64,000 bases of DNA, taken from contig NZ_JAVDXV010000005.1 in assembly GCF_031458115.1 (NCBI RefSeq), positions 62,001 to 126,000 of the forward strand, read 5' to 3'. The position numbers and the translations under genes are program-made. Below, piece after piece: positions 1-9,780 of this stretch. Each line of letters starts with the position of its first letter. The first letter of the stretch is position 1. The notes under the pieces are model-generated. The model was not told the origin of the DNA, did not search any database, and saw only the letters and a list, made by a program, of their open reading frames with translations. This DNA is from Pelomonas asaccharophilus_A (GTDB lineage: Bacteria; Pseudomonadota; Gammaproteobacteria; Burkholderiales; Burkholderiaceae_C).

Positions 1-7
1 TTTTCAT
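1..7 (-). CDS. petC: First codons of petC (cytochrome c1), cut by window edge
   Basis: An ATG on the minus strand at position 7 lies 20 bases past the petB stop. The window ends after ATGAAAA, so only Met-Lys can be read. The petA-petB-petC order is nearly universal in proteobacteria, so cytochrome c1 is the expected product. The identification rests on position alone. Confidence 0.45.
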
Positions 8-27
8 TGGTGTTCTTGCTCCGCGTC

Positions 28-1434
28 TCAGTGGGCGTGGAAGGTCACGCGATCAGGCACCTGCTTGGGCGTGCCCAGGCGGCTCCACCACGGCATCAGC
101 AGGAAGAAGCCGAAGTAGAACAGCGTGCCGGCCTGCGCCACCAGCGTGCCCATGTCGCTGGGCGGCTGGATGCCCAGGTAGCCCAGCACCAGGAAGAACA
201 CGACGAATACCGTGTAGACCCACTTGTGCCAGTCTGGACGGTAGCGGATGGACTTGACCGGGCTGTGGTCCAGCCAGGGCAGGAAGAACAGGATGATGAC
301 GGCGCCGCCCATGACGACCACGCCCCAGAACTTCGCGTCGAAGACCTTCAGCAGGAAGATCAGCACGGCAGCAGCAACCAGCAGCACGACCTTGGCCGGA
401 CCGCCAAACTTGCCCTTCAGGAAGCTCACGATGGCCGAGATGCCGATGATGACGCACAGCACGTTGACCATCGGGTCGGTCGTCGCACGCAGCATCGAGT
501 AGAACGGCGTGAAGTACCAGACTGGCGCGATGTGCGCGGGCGTCTTCAGCGGGTCGGCCGGGATGAAGTTGTTGTACTCCAGGAAGTAGCCGCCCATTTC
601 CGGTGCGAAGAAGATGATGGCGGTGAAGGCCATCAGGAACAGGCAGACGCCGTACAGGTCGTGGACCGTGTAGAACGGGTGGAAGGGCACGCCATCCAGC
701 GGCTTGCCGTTCGCGTCCTTCGGGCCCTTCTTGATCTCGACGCCGTCGGGGTTGTTGGAGCCGACGTCGTGCAGCGCCAGCAGGTGGGCGACCACCAGGC
801 CCAGCAGCACCAGCGGCACGGCGATGACGTGGAAGCTGAAGAAGCGGTTCAGCGTCGCGTCGCCGACGACGAAGTCGCCGCGGATCATCAGTGCCAGGTC
901 TTCACCGACGAAAGGCACGGCAGCGAACAGGTTCACGATGACCTGGGCGCCCCAGTACGACATCTGGCCCCAGGGAAGCAGATAGCCCATGAAGGCCTCG
1001 GCCATCAGGCACAGGAAGATCGCGCAGCCGAAGATCCAGACCAGCTCGCGCGGCTGGCGGTAGCTGCCGTAGATCAGGCCACGGAACATGTGCAGATAGA
1101 CGACCACGAAGAAGGCCGAGGCGCCCGTGCTGTGCATGTAGCGGATCAGCCAGCCCCAGGGCACGTCGCGCATGATGTACTCGACCGACGCGAAGGCCAG
1201 GGCCGCGTCCGGCTTGTAGTGCATCACCAGGAAGATGCCGGTGACGATCTGGATCACCAGCACCAGCAGCGCCAGCGAGCCGAAGATGTACCACCAGTTG
1301 AAGTTCTTCGGAGCGTAGTACTCCGACATGTGGACCTTGTAAGCGTCGAACGCGGTCGGGAACCGGTTCTCCAGCCAGGTCATCGTCTTCACACCCACCG
1401 AGGCGCCGGCAGGGGCTTCCTTGAATTCAGCCAT
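28..1434 (-). CDS. petB: Cytochrome b subunit of the bc1 complex
   Basis: This is the membrane subunit of ubiquinol:cytochrome c reductase, which carries hemes bL and bH and the two quinone sites in the inner membrane. The 468-residue product has the expected hydrophobic pattern. It shows the N-terminal FNWWYIFGSLAL segment, paired heme-ligand histidines in the second and fourth helices (MHSTGASAFF and SFHVIAVPLVL), and the Qo-site motif, here PAHIAPVWYFTPFY. It is somewhat longer than the 400-430 residues of minimal homologs because it keeps the full C-terminal helices. The gene starts 19 bases after petA ends, so the two are surely cotranscribed, with petC following. Confidence 0.97.
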   Translation of the reverse strand: MAEFKEAPAGASVGVKTMTWLENRFPTAFDAYKVHMSEYYAPKNFNWWYIFGSLALLVLVIQIVTGIFLVMHYKPDAALAFASVEYIMRDVPWGWLIRYMHSTGASAFFVVVYLHMFRGLIYGSYRQPRELVWIFGCAIFLCLMAEAFMGYLLPWGQMSYWGAQVIVNLFAAVPFVGEDLALMIRGDFVVGDATLNRFFSFHVIAVPLVLLGLVVAHLLALHDVGSNNPDGVEIKKGPKDANGKPLDGVPFHPFYTVHDLYGVCLFLMAFTAIIFFAPEMGGYFLEYNNFIPADPLKTPAHIAPVWYFTPFYSMLRATTDPMVNVLCVIIGISAIVSFLKGKFGGPAKVVLLVAAAVLIFLLKVFDAKFWGVVVMGGAVIILFFLPWLDHSPVKSIRYRPDWHKWVYTVFVVFFLVLGYLGIQPPSDMGTLVAQAGTLFYFGFFLLMPWWSRLGTPKQVPDRVTFHAH

Positions 1435-1453
1435 GTCTCGTCCCGTTTTCTAG

Positions 1454-2050
1454 TTAGGCCTTCTTGTCGTCGCCAATCAGCAGCTTGGCGTCGGACAAGT
1501 ACATGTGGGGCGGCACTTCGAGGTTGTCGGGTGCAGGCTTGTTCTTGAACACGCGGCCGGCCATGTCGAAGGTCGAACCGTGGCAGGGGCACAGGAAACC
1601 GCCCGCCCAGTCGTTCGGCAGCGAAGGCTGGGCGCCGGCGGCGAACTTGTCGCTGGGCGAGCAGCCCAGGTGCGAGCAGATGCCCACGGCGACGAAGTAC
1701 TCGGGCTTGATCGAGCGGTGACCGTTCTTGGCGTACTCCGGCGTCGGATAGGCCTTGCGGTCGGAATTCGGATCGGCCAGTTCGCCGTCGTGCTTCTTCA
1801 GGGCCTCAAGCTGTTCCGGCGTGCGACGCACGATCCAGACCGGCTTGCCGCGCCATTCGACGGTCAGCTTCTCGCCGGGCTTGAGGTTGGAGATGTCCAC
1901 CTCGACGGGGGCGCCAGCCGCCTTGGCTCGCTCACTGGGCGCAAAGGTGCTGACGAAGGGAACGGCGGTCGCGACGCCACCAACGGCACCGGCGCAGCTG
2001 GTCGCGATCAACCAGGTGCGTTTGCCTTGGTCCACTTGCTGGTCACTCAT
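1454..2050 (-). CDS. petA: Rieske iron-sulfur subunit of the bc1 complex
   Basis: The 198-residue protein carries the [2Fe-2S] cluster that takes the first electron from ubiquinol and passes it to cytochrome c1. The cluster motifs CSHLGC and CPCHGS are intact in the C-terminal half, each supplying one Cys and one His ligand. The N terminus has a Lys-Arg pair in place of the usual Arg-Arg before a single membrane helix (about residues 13-35), which fits the Tat-type anchor of Rieske proteins; tatABC lie 8 kb away. It is the first gene of petABC and is divergent from mscL across about 175 bases that must hold both promoters. Confidence 0.97.
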   Translation of the reverse strand: MSDQQVDQGKRTWLIATSCAGAVGGVATAVPFVSTFAPSERAKAAGAPVEVDISNLKPGEKLTVEWRGKPVWIVRRTPEQLEALKKHDGELADPNSDRKAYPTPEYAKNGHRSIKPEYFVAVGICSHLGCSPSDKFAAGAQPSLPNDWAGGFLCPCHGSTFDMAGRVFKNKPAPDNLEVPPHMYLSDAKLLIGDDKKA

Positions 2051-2225
2051 GAGGGTCCTCTGAAGAGACTTCTATTCGGGGCAGCCGAGGATTCTAGCGG
2101 ACGCCGGTTTGCGATCCGCCCGGCCCGGTGCCGGCGGCACCACAGGTTTACCCGCCTTCTGCGTCATGAGGCCAGCCGTCAACATCCCTGCCTACACTTC
2201 CGCCGGTCTTCAAGGAGCCTTGCGC

Positions 2226-2645
2226 ATGAGTTTCTTTTCCGAGTTCAAGGAGTTTGCCGTCAAGGGCAACGTCATCGACCTGGCGGTCGGCGTCATCATC
2301 GGCGGCGCCTTCGGCAAGATCGTCGATTCGCTGGTGGGCGACGTCATCATGCCGGTCGTCAGCAAGATCTTCGGCGGCCTGGACTTCAGCAACTACTTCA
2401 TCCCGCTGGCCGGCCAGACCACGACGGTGCTGGCCGACGCGAAGAAGGAAGGCGCCGTGCTGGCCTACGGCAGCTTCATCACCGTCTCGCTGAACTTCAT
2501 GATCCTGGCCTTCGTCATCTTCCTGATGATCAAGCAGATCAACCGCCTCAAGCGCGCCGAGCCGGCGCCCGCTCCTGCCGAGCCGCCAGCCACGCCGGAA
2601 GACATCCAGTTGTTGCGCGAAATCCGCGACTCGCTGAAGCGCTAG
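2226..2645 (+). CDS. mscL: Large-conductance mechanosensitive channel MscL
   Basis: The product is an inner-membrane pore that opens under membrane tension during hypo-osmotic shock. The 139-residue protein opens with MSFFSEFKEFAVKGNVIDLA, the signature amphipathic helix and start of TM1. The sequence VGVIIGGAFGKIV lines the pore, and TM2 is followed by a charged cytoplasmic helix. The ATG at 2226 is chosen because AAGGAG sits about 8 bases upstream and the protein then matches family length; the frame stays open upstream without homology. The gene is monocistronic, with a strong terminator directly after it. Confidence 0.96.
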   Translation: MSFFSEFKEFAVKGNVIDLAVGVIIGGAFGKIVDSLVGDVIMPVVSKIFGGLDFSNYFIPLAGQTTTVLADAKKEGAVLAYGSFITVSLNFMILAFVIFLMIKQINRLKRAEPAPAPAEPPATPEDIQLLREIRDSLKR

Positions 2646-2665
2646 GCGCTTTTCTGGCCCCGCGT

Positions 2666-2698
2666 GCCCGGTAAGCAATGGTTACCGGGCTTTTTTTT
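2666..2698 (+). terminator. Rho-independent terminator of mscL
   Basis: A perfect 9-base stem (GCCCGGTAA at 2666-2674, TTACCGGGC at 2682-2690) with a 7-base loop is followed by eight T residues on the plus strand. It begins 21 bases after the mscL stop. Confidence 0.93.
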
Positions 2699-2778
2699 GT
2701 CACGGAGTTGGCATATCGCGAAAACCCGCACATGTTGCCGGCGCGATACTTTCAGGGACTTCCCGTGCCCATTTGTTG

Positions 2779-5190
2779 ATGAACGCGCCCGAGATCCGCC
2801 TCAATCCGCACCTCGAAGCCTCGCTGACCCGCCTCCGACTGGCGGGCGAGCAGGCGGCCGAGCGCTGCGCGGAAGGCCTGGGGCTGTCGGCGCTGTCGGC
2901 GGGCCAGGTCAAGCGGCGCGACGCGCTGCTCGCGGCTCAATTCGTCTTCCGCCAGCAACAAGGCACGTTCCTGCAACGCTTCCTGCAGAGCCTGCGGCGC
3001 CAGATCACGGCCGAGCAAGGCGACCCCAAGCCCGTCGCGGCGCCGCCCAAGAAGGACTGGGGCGAGCTGTCGCTGATGGACGACGACCAGGTCAACAACC
3101 TCGTCGCAGCCGACCGCATCGGCCTGGCCATCGGCCACCAGTGCGAGTGGGAGTTGCGCGAGGTCGAGTCCTATATCGCGGGCATCCAGACCGGCGAGCG
3201 CAACCCACTGCGCCCCGAACTGGTGGGCCAGGCCCTGCTGGACGCGGTTCAAGCGATCACCGACGACCCGCTGAGCCGCCAGACGCTGACGGACGAGCTG
3301 ACCCGCTCGCTCGCGCAGGAGATGCGCGCGTGCTATGGCGACATCGCCGAACTGCTGCGCTCGCGCGGCCTGCGCCCGCAGGACCTGCGCGTTCGCGCGT
3401 CACCCGACGGCAATTCGCGCAACGCCTCGCTGGGCGGTGCCACGCAACCGGGCGAATTCGACTCCGGGCATGGCGCCATGTCGACGCGCGGTGGCGCGGG
3501 CAGCTACGGCTCCTCGGGCCACGGCGGCCTGGGCGGCGGCTTCGGTCGTGGCGGCAGCAGCCGCAGCGGCGGCCTGGGCAGCGGTCATGGCGGCCGCGGC
3601 GGTGGTGGCGGCATGGGCCGTGTCGATCCGCAGATGATGGACCTGCTGCGCCGGCTGGCGCAGACGCCCGGCGGCTACGAAGGCGGCGGTTTCGACGGCG
3701 GTGGCCATTCCAGCCGCATGGGCCTGGACACCTTGTCCGGCGAGCCCAGCGCCTGGGGCCAGTTGCCCATCCCGACCAACCTGATCCATCAGCACCGCGA
3801 CGAACTGCGCAACGCCTCCACGGGCCGGCTGGACCACATGGTCATCGATGTGGTCGGCAGCCTGTTCGACCAGATCCTGTCCGACCCCAAGGTGCCGCCG
3901 CAGATGGCGCGGCTGCTGGCCCGGCTGCAGTTGCCGGTGCTGCGCGTCGCGCTGGGCGACGAAACCTTCTTCTCGTCGCGCCGCCACCCGGTGCGCCAGT
4001 TCGTCAACCGCATGGCCTCGCTGGCCTGCGCGTTCGACGACTTCGCCGAAGACCCCGGCCGCGCCTTCCTGGCCCATGTGCGAGACCTCGTGCAAGACGT
4101 CGCCAACGGCGACTTCGACCGCATGGACGTCTACACGGCCAAGCTGGATGCGCTGGAAGCCTTCATCGCCGAACAGGCGCGCAACACGCTGAAGGCCAGC
4201 GGCGACGCCGCCGCGGTCGTCGAGCGCCGCGAGACCGACCTGCGCCTGCAGCAGCGCTATGCGCTGCAACTGCAGCAGCAGCTCGCCAAGGTCCCGATGC
4301 AGGAGTTCCTGCGCAGCTTCCTGGCCGGCGTCTGGAGCCAGGCCATCGTGCTGGCCTCGCGCGAAGGCGCGCCCGAGCGCGCGCTGCGCCTGCGCACGCT
4401 GGGCCGCAGCCTGGTCATGAGCGTGCAGCCCAAGGGCGGCACCGCGGCGCGCGCGGACTTCCTGCGCGAGCTGCCCAACCTGATGCGCACCCTCAACGAG
4501 GGGCTGGACCTGATCCGCTGGCCCGACGGCCCGCGCAAGGACTTCTTCGGCGCGCTGCTGCCGGCGCATGCCGAGTCGCTGAAGGGCCAGGCGCCCAGCG
4601 CGCTGGACACCAACCTGCTCATCAAGCAGCTGGACCAGATCTTCGGCGTACCGCCGCCGGCCGAGGCCGACCTCAGCAAGCCGGTGGCCGGCGAGACCCA
4701 ACCCGCCGACCTGGACGCCAGCCAGCGCCTGACGCCGGCCGAGGCCAAGAGCCTGGGCCTGGTGGAGGAGGCCAACGTCGACTGGAACGGCGAGGTCGAC
4801 CTGGACCTGTCCGGCAACGACGCGGTGGCCGCCGCCGAGCCCATGCAGGCGGTGGACATCTCCATCGACGGCCTGCCCGCCGCCGAGGCCCCGCCCGAGC
4901 CCAGCAGCGGCGCGCAGCTGATGGACAACATGCAGCTGGGCTTTGCCTACCAGATGCACACCGGCACCGAGTGGCAGAAGATGCGCCTGGCCCACGTCAG
5001 CGCGGGCCGCAGCTTCTTCATCTTCACGCACGGCAACCGCCACCAGGAAACGGTGACGATGACGGCCCGCATGCTGAAGAAGCTCTGCGAGGCCGGCCGC
5101 ATGCGCGCCTACGAGACCGCCCACCTGCTGGAGCGCGCCACGGCGCGCACCCGTGCGCAGCTCGCCGCGCTGGGCGGTGCCGGCCGCTGA
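2779..5190 (+). CDS. DUF1631 family protein, function unknown
   Basis: The 803-residue protein resembles the DUF1631 family, which is common in beta- and gammaproteobacteria and sometimes misnamed thymidine phosphorylase. No catalytic motif is visible. Residues 1-215 are alpha-helical. Residues about 219-281 are an extreme glycine/serine/arginine-rich linker. The middle and end hold the conserved part (DHMVIDVVGSLFDQIL, LRVALGDETFFSSRRHPVR), and the C terminus (WQKMRLAHVSAGRSFFIFT) resembles a PilZ-like beta module. No signal peptide or membrane segment is seen. The ATG at 2779 is preferred over upstream TTG codons. It converges with the next gene, separated by 6 bases. Confidence 0.8.
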   Translation: MNAPEIRLNPHLEASLTRLRLAGEQAAERCAEGLGLSALSAGQVKRRDALLAAQFVFRQQQGTFLQRFLQSLRRQITAEQGDPKPVAAPPKKDWGELSLMDDDQVNNLVAADRIGLAIGHQCEWELREVESYIAGIQTGERNPLRPELVGQALLDAVQAITDDPLSRQTLTDELTRSLAQEMRACYGDIAELLRSRGLRPQDLRVRASPDGNSRNASLGGATQPGEFDSGHGAMSTRGGAGSYGSSGHGGLGGGFGRGGSSRSGGLGSGHGGRGGGGGMGRVDPQMMDLLRRLAQTPGGYEGGGFDGGGHSSRMGLDTLSGEPSAWGQLPIPTNLIHQHRDELRNASTGRLDHMVIDVVGSLFDQILSDPKVPPQMARLLARLQLPVLRVALGDETFFSSRRHPVRQFVNRMASLACAFDDFAEDPGRAFLAHVRDLVQDVANGDFDRMDVYTAKLDALEAFIAEQARNTLKASGDAAAVVERRETDLRLQQRYALQLQQQLAKVPMQEFLRSFLAGVWSQAIVLASREGAPERALRLRTLGRSLVMSVQPKGGTAARADFLRELPNLMRTLNEGLDLIRWPDGPRKDFFGALLPAHAESLKGQAPSALDTNLLIKQLDQIFGVPPPAEADLSKPVAGETQPADLDASQRLTPAEAKSLGLVEEANVDWNGEVDLDLSGNDAVAAAEPMQAVDISIDGLPAAEAPPEPSSGAQLMDNMQLGFAYQMHTGTEWQKMRLAHVSAGRSFFIFTHGNRHQETVTMTARMLKKLCEAGRMRAYETAHLLERATARTRAQLAALGGAGR

Positions 5191-5196
5191 TTGCGG

Positions 5197-5847
5197 CTAC
5201 CAGCGGAAGTTGGCGTTGCCGCTGCCGCGTTGCAGGAAGTTCACCGGCGCGATGTCGGGCGTGGCAAGGTCAAAGCTCTCACGCACCGTCGCCGCCAGCG
5301 GCCGGTCGTCGATGCGCGGCGGCTTGAACTCCCAAAGCGCCATCGTGTCGCTGGCCCAGCGCAGCAGCGACGGCGGCATGCCCGGCAGCGCCCTGACCCT
5401 CACCTCGCTGCAACGGCCGTCGGCGCCCACCAGGCATTGCGCGTCGACCGCGCCCACCCAGCCAGCAGACTTGACCAACTCCTCCGGATAGGCCGCGTAC
5501 GCACGCTTGAGCACCAGAGGTCGCACATCCATGCCCGTGATCTGCAGCCGCCCGCCCTGAGCGTCGGGAGTGACCTGCAGCGTCACGTACAGCCCCGTGC
5601 TGAGGCGGCCGGGCTGGTTCGACGCGTCACGCGGTGGTGAGATGCGCAGTGGCACGACCCGCTGCTTCACGGCGCTCCAGAAGCCGCTCGGCGCCATGGC
5701 TTCCTCGTGAGGCTGCAGCTGCGCGATGCGCCCTTGAGCGTCGAACTGCGCATCAAACGCGACCGTCACGCTGTAGGCCTCGGCCGCCTGCAGCGCAGCC
5801 GGCAAGGCCAGCAGAGCGGCGGCGATCAGCAGGGTCCGGTGATGCAT
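5197..5847 (-). CDS. Periplasmic protein with a TonB C-terminal-like fold
   Basis: The 216-residue protein begins with a clear Sec signal peptide (LLIAAALLALPAALQA, cleavage near residue 22). The C-terminal half (AAYPEELVKSAGWVGAVDAQ followed by the GRCSEVRV segment and a final ALWEFKPPRID motif) resembles the beta-alpha-beta TonB C-terminal domain, which recurs in energy transducers and stand-alone periplasmic proteins. No N-terminal membrane anchor or proline-rich spacer exists, so it is unlikely to be a working TonB. It lies 11 bases downstream of pdxA on the same strand. The function is not known. Confidence 0.65.
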   Translation of the reverse strand: MHHRTLLIAAALLALPAALQAAEAYSVTVAFDAQFDAQGRIAQLQPHEEAMAPSGFWSAVKQRVVPLRISPPRDASNQPGRLSTGLYVTLQVTPDAQGGRLQITGMDVRPLVLKRAYAAYPEELVKSAGWVGAVDAQCLVGADGRCSEVRVRALPGMPPSLLRWASDTMALWEFKPPRIDDRPLAATVRESFDLATPDIAPVNFLQRGSGNANFRW

Positions 5848-5858
5848 GGGGCCTCCGC

Positions 5859-6863
5859 CTATGAACTGGAGGCACCCAGCAGCCGGCGTGCCATCGCGAG
5901 TGCCGCGCCCAGGCTGGCCGGGTCGGCCAGCCCACGCCCCGCGATGTCGAAGGCCGTGCCGTGGTCGGGGCTGGTGCGCACGAACGGCAGGCCCAGCGTG
6001 ACGTTGACGCCCTGTTCAACGCCCAGGTACTTGACCGGGATCAGCCCATGATCGTGCGTCATCGCGACCACTACGTCGAACTCACCGCGGCGGGCGCGCA
6101 TGAAGATCGTGTCGGGCGCGTAGGGGCCGCTGGCGTCCATGCCAGCCGCGCGCGCGTCGGCGACGGCCGGCGCGATGTGATGGATTTCCTCGTCGCCGAA
6201 CAAGCCGCCCTCGCCGGCATGCGGGTTCAGCCCCGCCACGGCGATGCGCGGCGCAGCAACGCCCATGCGCTTCAGCGCGGCATCGGTGATGGCCAGCGTC
6301 TCGCCGACCGACTCGCGCGTCACCCGCGCGATCGCGTCCCGCAGCGAGCAGTGGATGGTGACCAGCACGGTGCGCAGCTCCTCGTTGGCCAGCATCATGC
6401 GCACCGGTGGCCCGCCGGCCAGCGCCTGCAGCATCTCGGTGTGCCCCGGATGCGGCGAGCCGGCCGCGTGCAGCGCCTCCTTGTGGATGGGCGCGGTCAC
6501 GAGGCCCCGGCCTCGGCCCGCCAGGATCTCCTCGACCGCCGCCTCGATACAACGTGCGGCCGCCGCGCCGGCGCGCGCGTCGACACGGCCCAGCGGAACA
6601 TCGGCGAGATCGGACGGCAGCCCGCTGGGCTGCCAGACCGGAAGGCAATTCGGCGGCACGACCTCGTCAGGACGCTGCAGCTGGGCCACGACCAAGTCCG
6701 CGCCCAGCGCCGCCACGGCCTGGCGCAGCACCTCCACATGACCCACGACGACCGCGTCGCGCGGCGCCTCACGCCGCCACAGGCTGACGATGATCTCGGG
6801 GCCGATGCCGCAGGCGTCGCCCATCGTGACGAGCAGCGGCGCGGCGGATGTGTTCACAGTCAT
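5859..6863 (-). CDS. pdxA: PdxA family 4-phosphohydroxy-L-threonine dehydrogenase
   Basis: PdxA oxidises 4-phosphohydroxy-L-threonine with NAD(P)+ in pyridoxal phosphate synthesis. The 334-residue protein shows family landmarks: an N-terminal GDxxGIGPEI motif, TAPIHKEALHAAG with a metal-ligand histidine region, GLNPHAGEGG, and THDHGLIPVKYLG near the C terminus. The first motif reads GDACGIGPEI where classical PdxA has GDPAGIGPEI, and the gene is not next to ksgA or surA as in many genomes. It could therefore be a PdxA paralog of the D-threonate type. It is divergent from the M14 peptidase gene, with about 50 bases between. Confidence 0.85.
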   Translation of the reverse strand: MTVNTSAAPLLVTMGDACGIGPEIIVSLWRREAPRDAVVVGHVEVLRQAVAALGADLVVAQLQRPDEVVPPNCLPVWQPSGLPSDLADVPLGRVDARAGAAAARCIEAAVEEILAGRGRGLVTAPIHKEALHAAGSPHPGHTEMLQALAGGPPVRMMLANEELRTVLVTIHCSLRDAIARVTRESVGETLAITDAALKRMGVAAPRIAVAGLNPHAGEGGLFGDEEIHHIAPAVADARAAGMDASGPYAPDTIFMRARRGEFDVVVAMTHDHGLIPVKYLGVEQGVNVTLGLPFVRTSPDHGTAFDIAGRGLADPASLGAALAMARRLLGASSS

Positions 6864-6914
6864 GCCGGCATTCTTTCATCACGTCACGACGAGGCTGGCA
6901 GACTGCGGGTCACG

Positions 6915-7835
6915 ATGAGTAACGCATCCCCCTACCCCATCGGCACACCCGGGCACCCCTGGGGCGCCTCCGAAATCGCGGCCTGGCGGGCCGGCGTGCA
7001 CCGGCACCGCAGCTACGCGAGGGACGTGCTCGCGGCAATCGAGGCGCTGCGCCGGACCTTCGATGTCAGCGAATACGGTGCGCTGGTCTACGACGGTGAG
7101 CGCTTCCCGCTGATGGTTGTGCGCAGCCGCGACTGGCGGGCCAACCTGCCCACGCTTGTCGTCACCGGCGGCGTGCATGGCTACGAGACCAGCGGCGTGC
7201 TGGGCGCGCTGCAGTTCCTGCGCGAGCACGGGCTGGAGCAGGCCGGCCGAGCCAACCTGCTGGTGGCGCCCTGCGTCAGCCCGTGGGCCTACGAGCGCAT
7301 CCAGCGCTGGAACCGCGACGCGCTCGATCCGAACCGCAACTTCCGTGAGGGCAGCCCGGCCGGGGAGTCCGCCGCGCTGGTGGCGCTGCTCGCGCCGCTG
7401 CGCGGCCGCACGCTGATGCACATCGACCTGCACGAAACGACGGACTCCGACGAGTCCGAGTTCCGGCCCGCGCTGGCGGCCCGCGATGGCGAGGCCTTCG
7501 TGCCCGATGTCGTGCCGGACGGCTTCTACCTCGTGGACGACGCCGAGCGGCCGCAGCCGGCCTTCCAGCGCGCCGTCATCGACGCCGTGGCGCAGGTGAC
7601 CCACATCGCTCCACCCGACGCCAACGGCCAGATCATCGGCTGCCCACTGCAATCACCCGGCGTCATCAGCTTCGCCGTGGCGAAGAAGGGCTTGTGCGCC
7701 GCCATCACGGGCGCGCGCTTCAGCACGACCACCGAGGTCTACCCCGACAGCCCGCGCACGACGCCGCAGCAATGCATCGCGGCGCAGGTCACCGCCGTGC
7801 GCGCAGCCATCGCCTATGCGCTGGGGCACGCTTAG
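6915..7835 (+). CDS. M14 family zinc carboxypeptidase-like protein
   Basis: The 306-residue protein matches the M14 metallocarboxypeptidase/succinylglutamate desuccinylase fold. The first zinc pair is in GGVHGYETSG (His and Glu), and the third ligand is probably the histidine of HIDLHETTD. LDPNRNF is the family N-R substrate-binding motif. No signal peptide is present, so it should be cytoplasmic. The natural substrate cannot be read from sequence; amidase action on a small acyl or peptide amide is likely. The ATG at 6915 gives a normal-length protein. Its stop overlaps the convergent Nif3 gene by four bases. Confidence 0.8.
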   Translation: MSNASPYPIGTPGHPWGASEIAAWRAGVHRHRSYARDVLAAIEALRRTFDVSEYGALVYDGERFPLMVVRSRDWRANLPTLVVTGGVHGYETSGVLGALQFLREHGLEQAGRANLLVAPCVSPWAYERIQRWNRDALDPNRNFREGSPAGESAALVALLAPLRGRTLMHIDLHETTDSDESEFRPALAARDGEAFVPDVVPDGFYLVDDAERPQPAFQRAVIDAVAQVTHIAPPDANGQIIGCPLQSPGVISFAVAKKGLCAAITGARFSTTTEVYPDSPRTTPQQCIAAQVTAVRAAIAYALGHA

Positions 7836-8578
7836 GCGGGGTTGGGCACGTCGATGAAGCGGTAGTCCAGGCCCAGGTCCGCAGCCACTCGCTCACCCAC
7901 GCCCTGCACGCCGTAGCGCTCGGTCGCATGGTGGCCGGCCGCGATGAAGGCCACGCCGGTCTCGCGGGCGTAGTGGGCCTGCGGTTCGGAGATCTCGCCG
8001 GTCACATAGACATCGACGCCGGCCGCGATCGCGGCCTCGAAATAGCCCTGCGCGCCGCCCGTGCACCAGGCCACGCGGCGCAGAGGCCTGCCGTCGCCGG
8101 GCGCCAGCACGGGCTCACGGCCGGTCAGCGTGCGCAGCTGCGTGGCCATGGCGTCCAGCGTGGTGGGCGCCATGGAGCCGATGAAGCCCAGCTCCGAGTC
8201 GCCGAAGCGTGCATCGGCCGCCCAGCCCAGGCGCTTGCCCAGCTGCGCGTTGTTGCCCAACTCAGGATGTGCATCCAGCGGCAGGTGATAGGCGAACAGG
8301 TTCACGTCGTGGCGTATCAGCCGCTCCAGCCGCTGCTTCATCCAGCCAGTCACGCGGCCGTCCTGGCCGCGCCAGAACAGGCCGTGATGGACCAGGATGG
8401 CATCGGCGCCCGCATCGATGGCCGCGTCGATCAGCGCGAGGCTGGCGGTGACCCCACAGACCAGCCGGGCGACCTCTGCACGGCCCTCGACCTGCAGACC
8501 GTTCGGCCCATAATCCTTGAAGCGTGCTGGCTCCAGCAACTGGTTCAGGTGGCGCTCCAGCGCGGCGCGTTCGGTCAT
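7832..8578 (-). CDS. Nif3-like dinuclear metal center protein (YbgI family)
   Basis: This 248-residue cytoplasmic protein belongs to the Nif3/YbgI/DUF34 family of toroidal hexamers with two metals per subunit, whose cellular role is debated. Motifs include ILVHHGLFW near residue 65 (two metal-ligand histidines), DVYVTGEI, and AAGHHATERYG near the C terminus (further ligands). Length is normal. It is divergent from the HtrA protease gene with only 17 bases between start codons, so the two promoters must overlap or lie inside the neighbouring gene. Confidence 0.93.
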   Translation of the reverse strand: MTERAALERHLNQLLEPARFKDYGPNGLQVEGRAEVARLVCGVTASLALIDAAIDAGADAILVHHGLFWRGQDGRVTGWMKQRLERLIRHDVNLFAYHLPLDAHPELGNNAQLGKRLGWAADARFGDSELGFIGSMAPTTLDAMATQLRTLTGREPVLAPGDGRPLRRVAWCTGGAQGYFEAAIAAGVDVYVTGEISEPQAHYARETGVAFIAAGHHATERYGVQGVGERVAADLGLDYRFIDVPNPA

Positions 8579-8595
8579 GGCTTGAGAGGTATGGG

Positions 8596-9780
<1,185 letters not shown>

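Noticed and set aside
7..1548. 513-codon plus-strand frame opposite petB
   Set aside because: Gln/His/Asp-rich shadow of a universally conserved gene.
2664..5327. Very long open frames overlapping the DUF1631 gene on both strands
   Set aside because: High GC with strong third-position bias leaves stop-free frames opposite and beside real genes. These translations are Arg/Ala/Gly-rich without domain features, while the DUF1631 frame is coherent.
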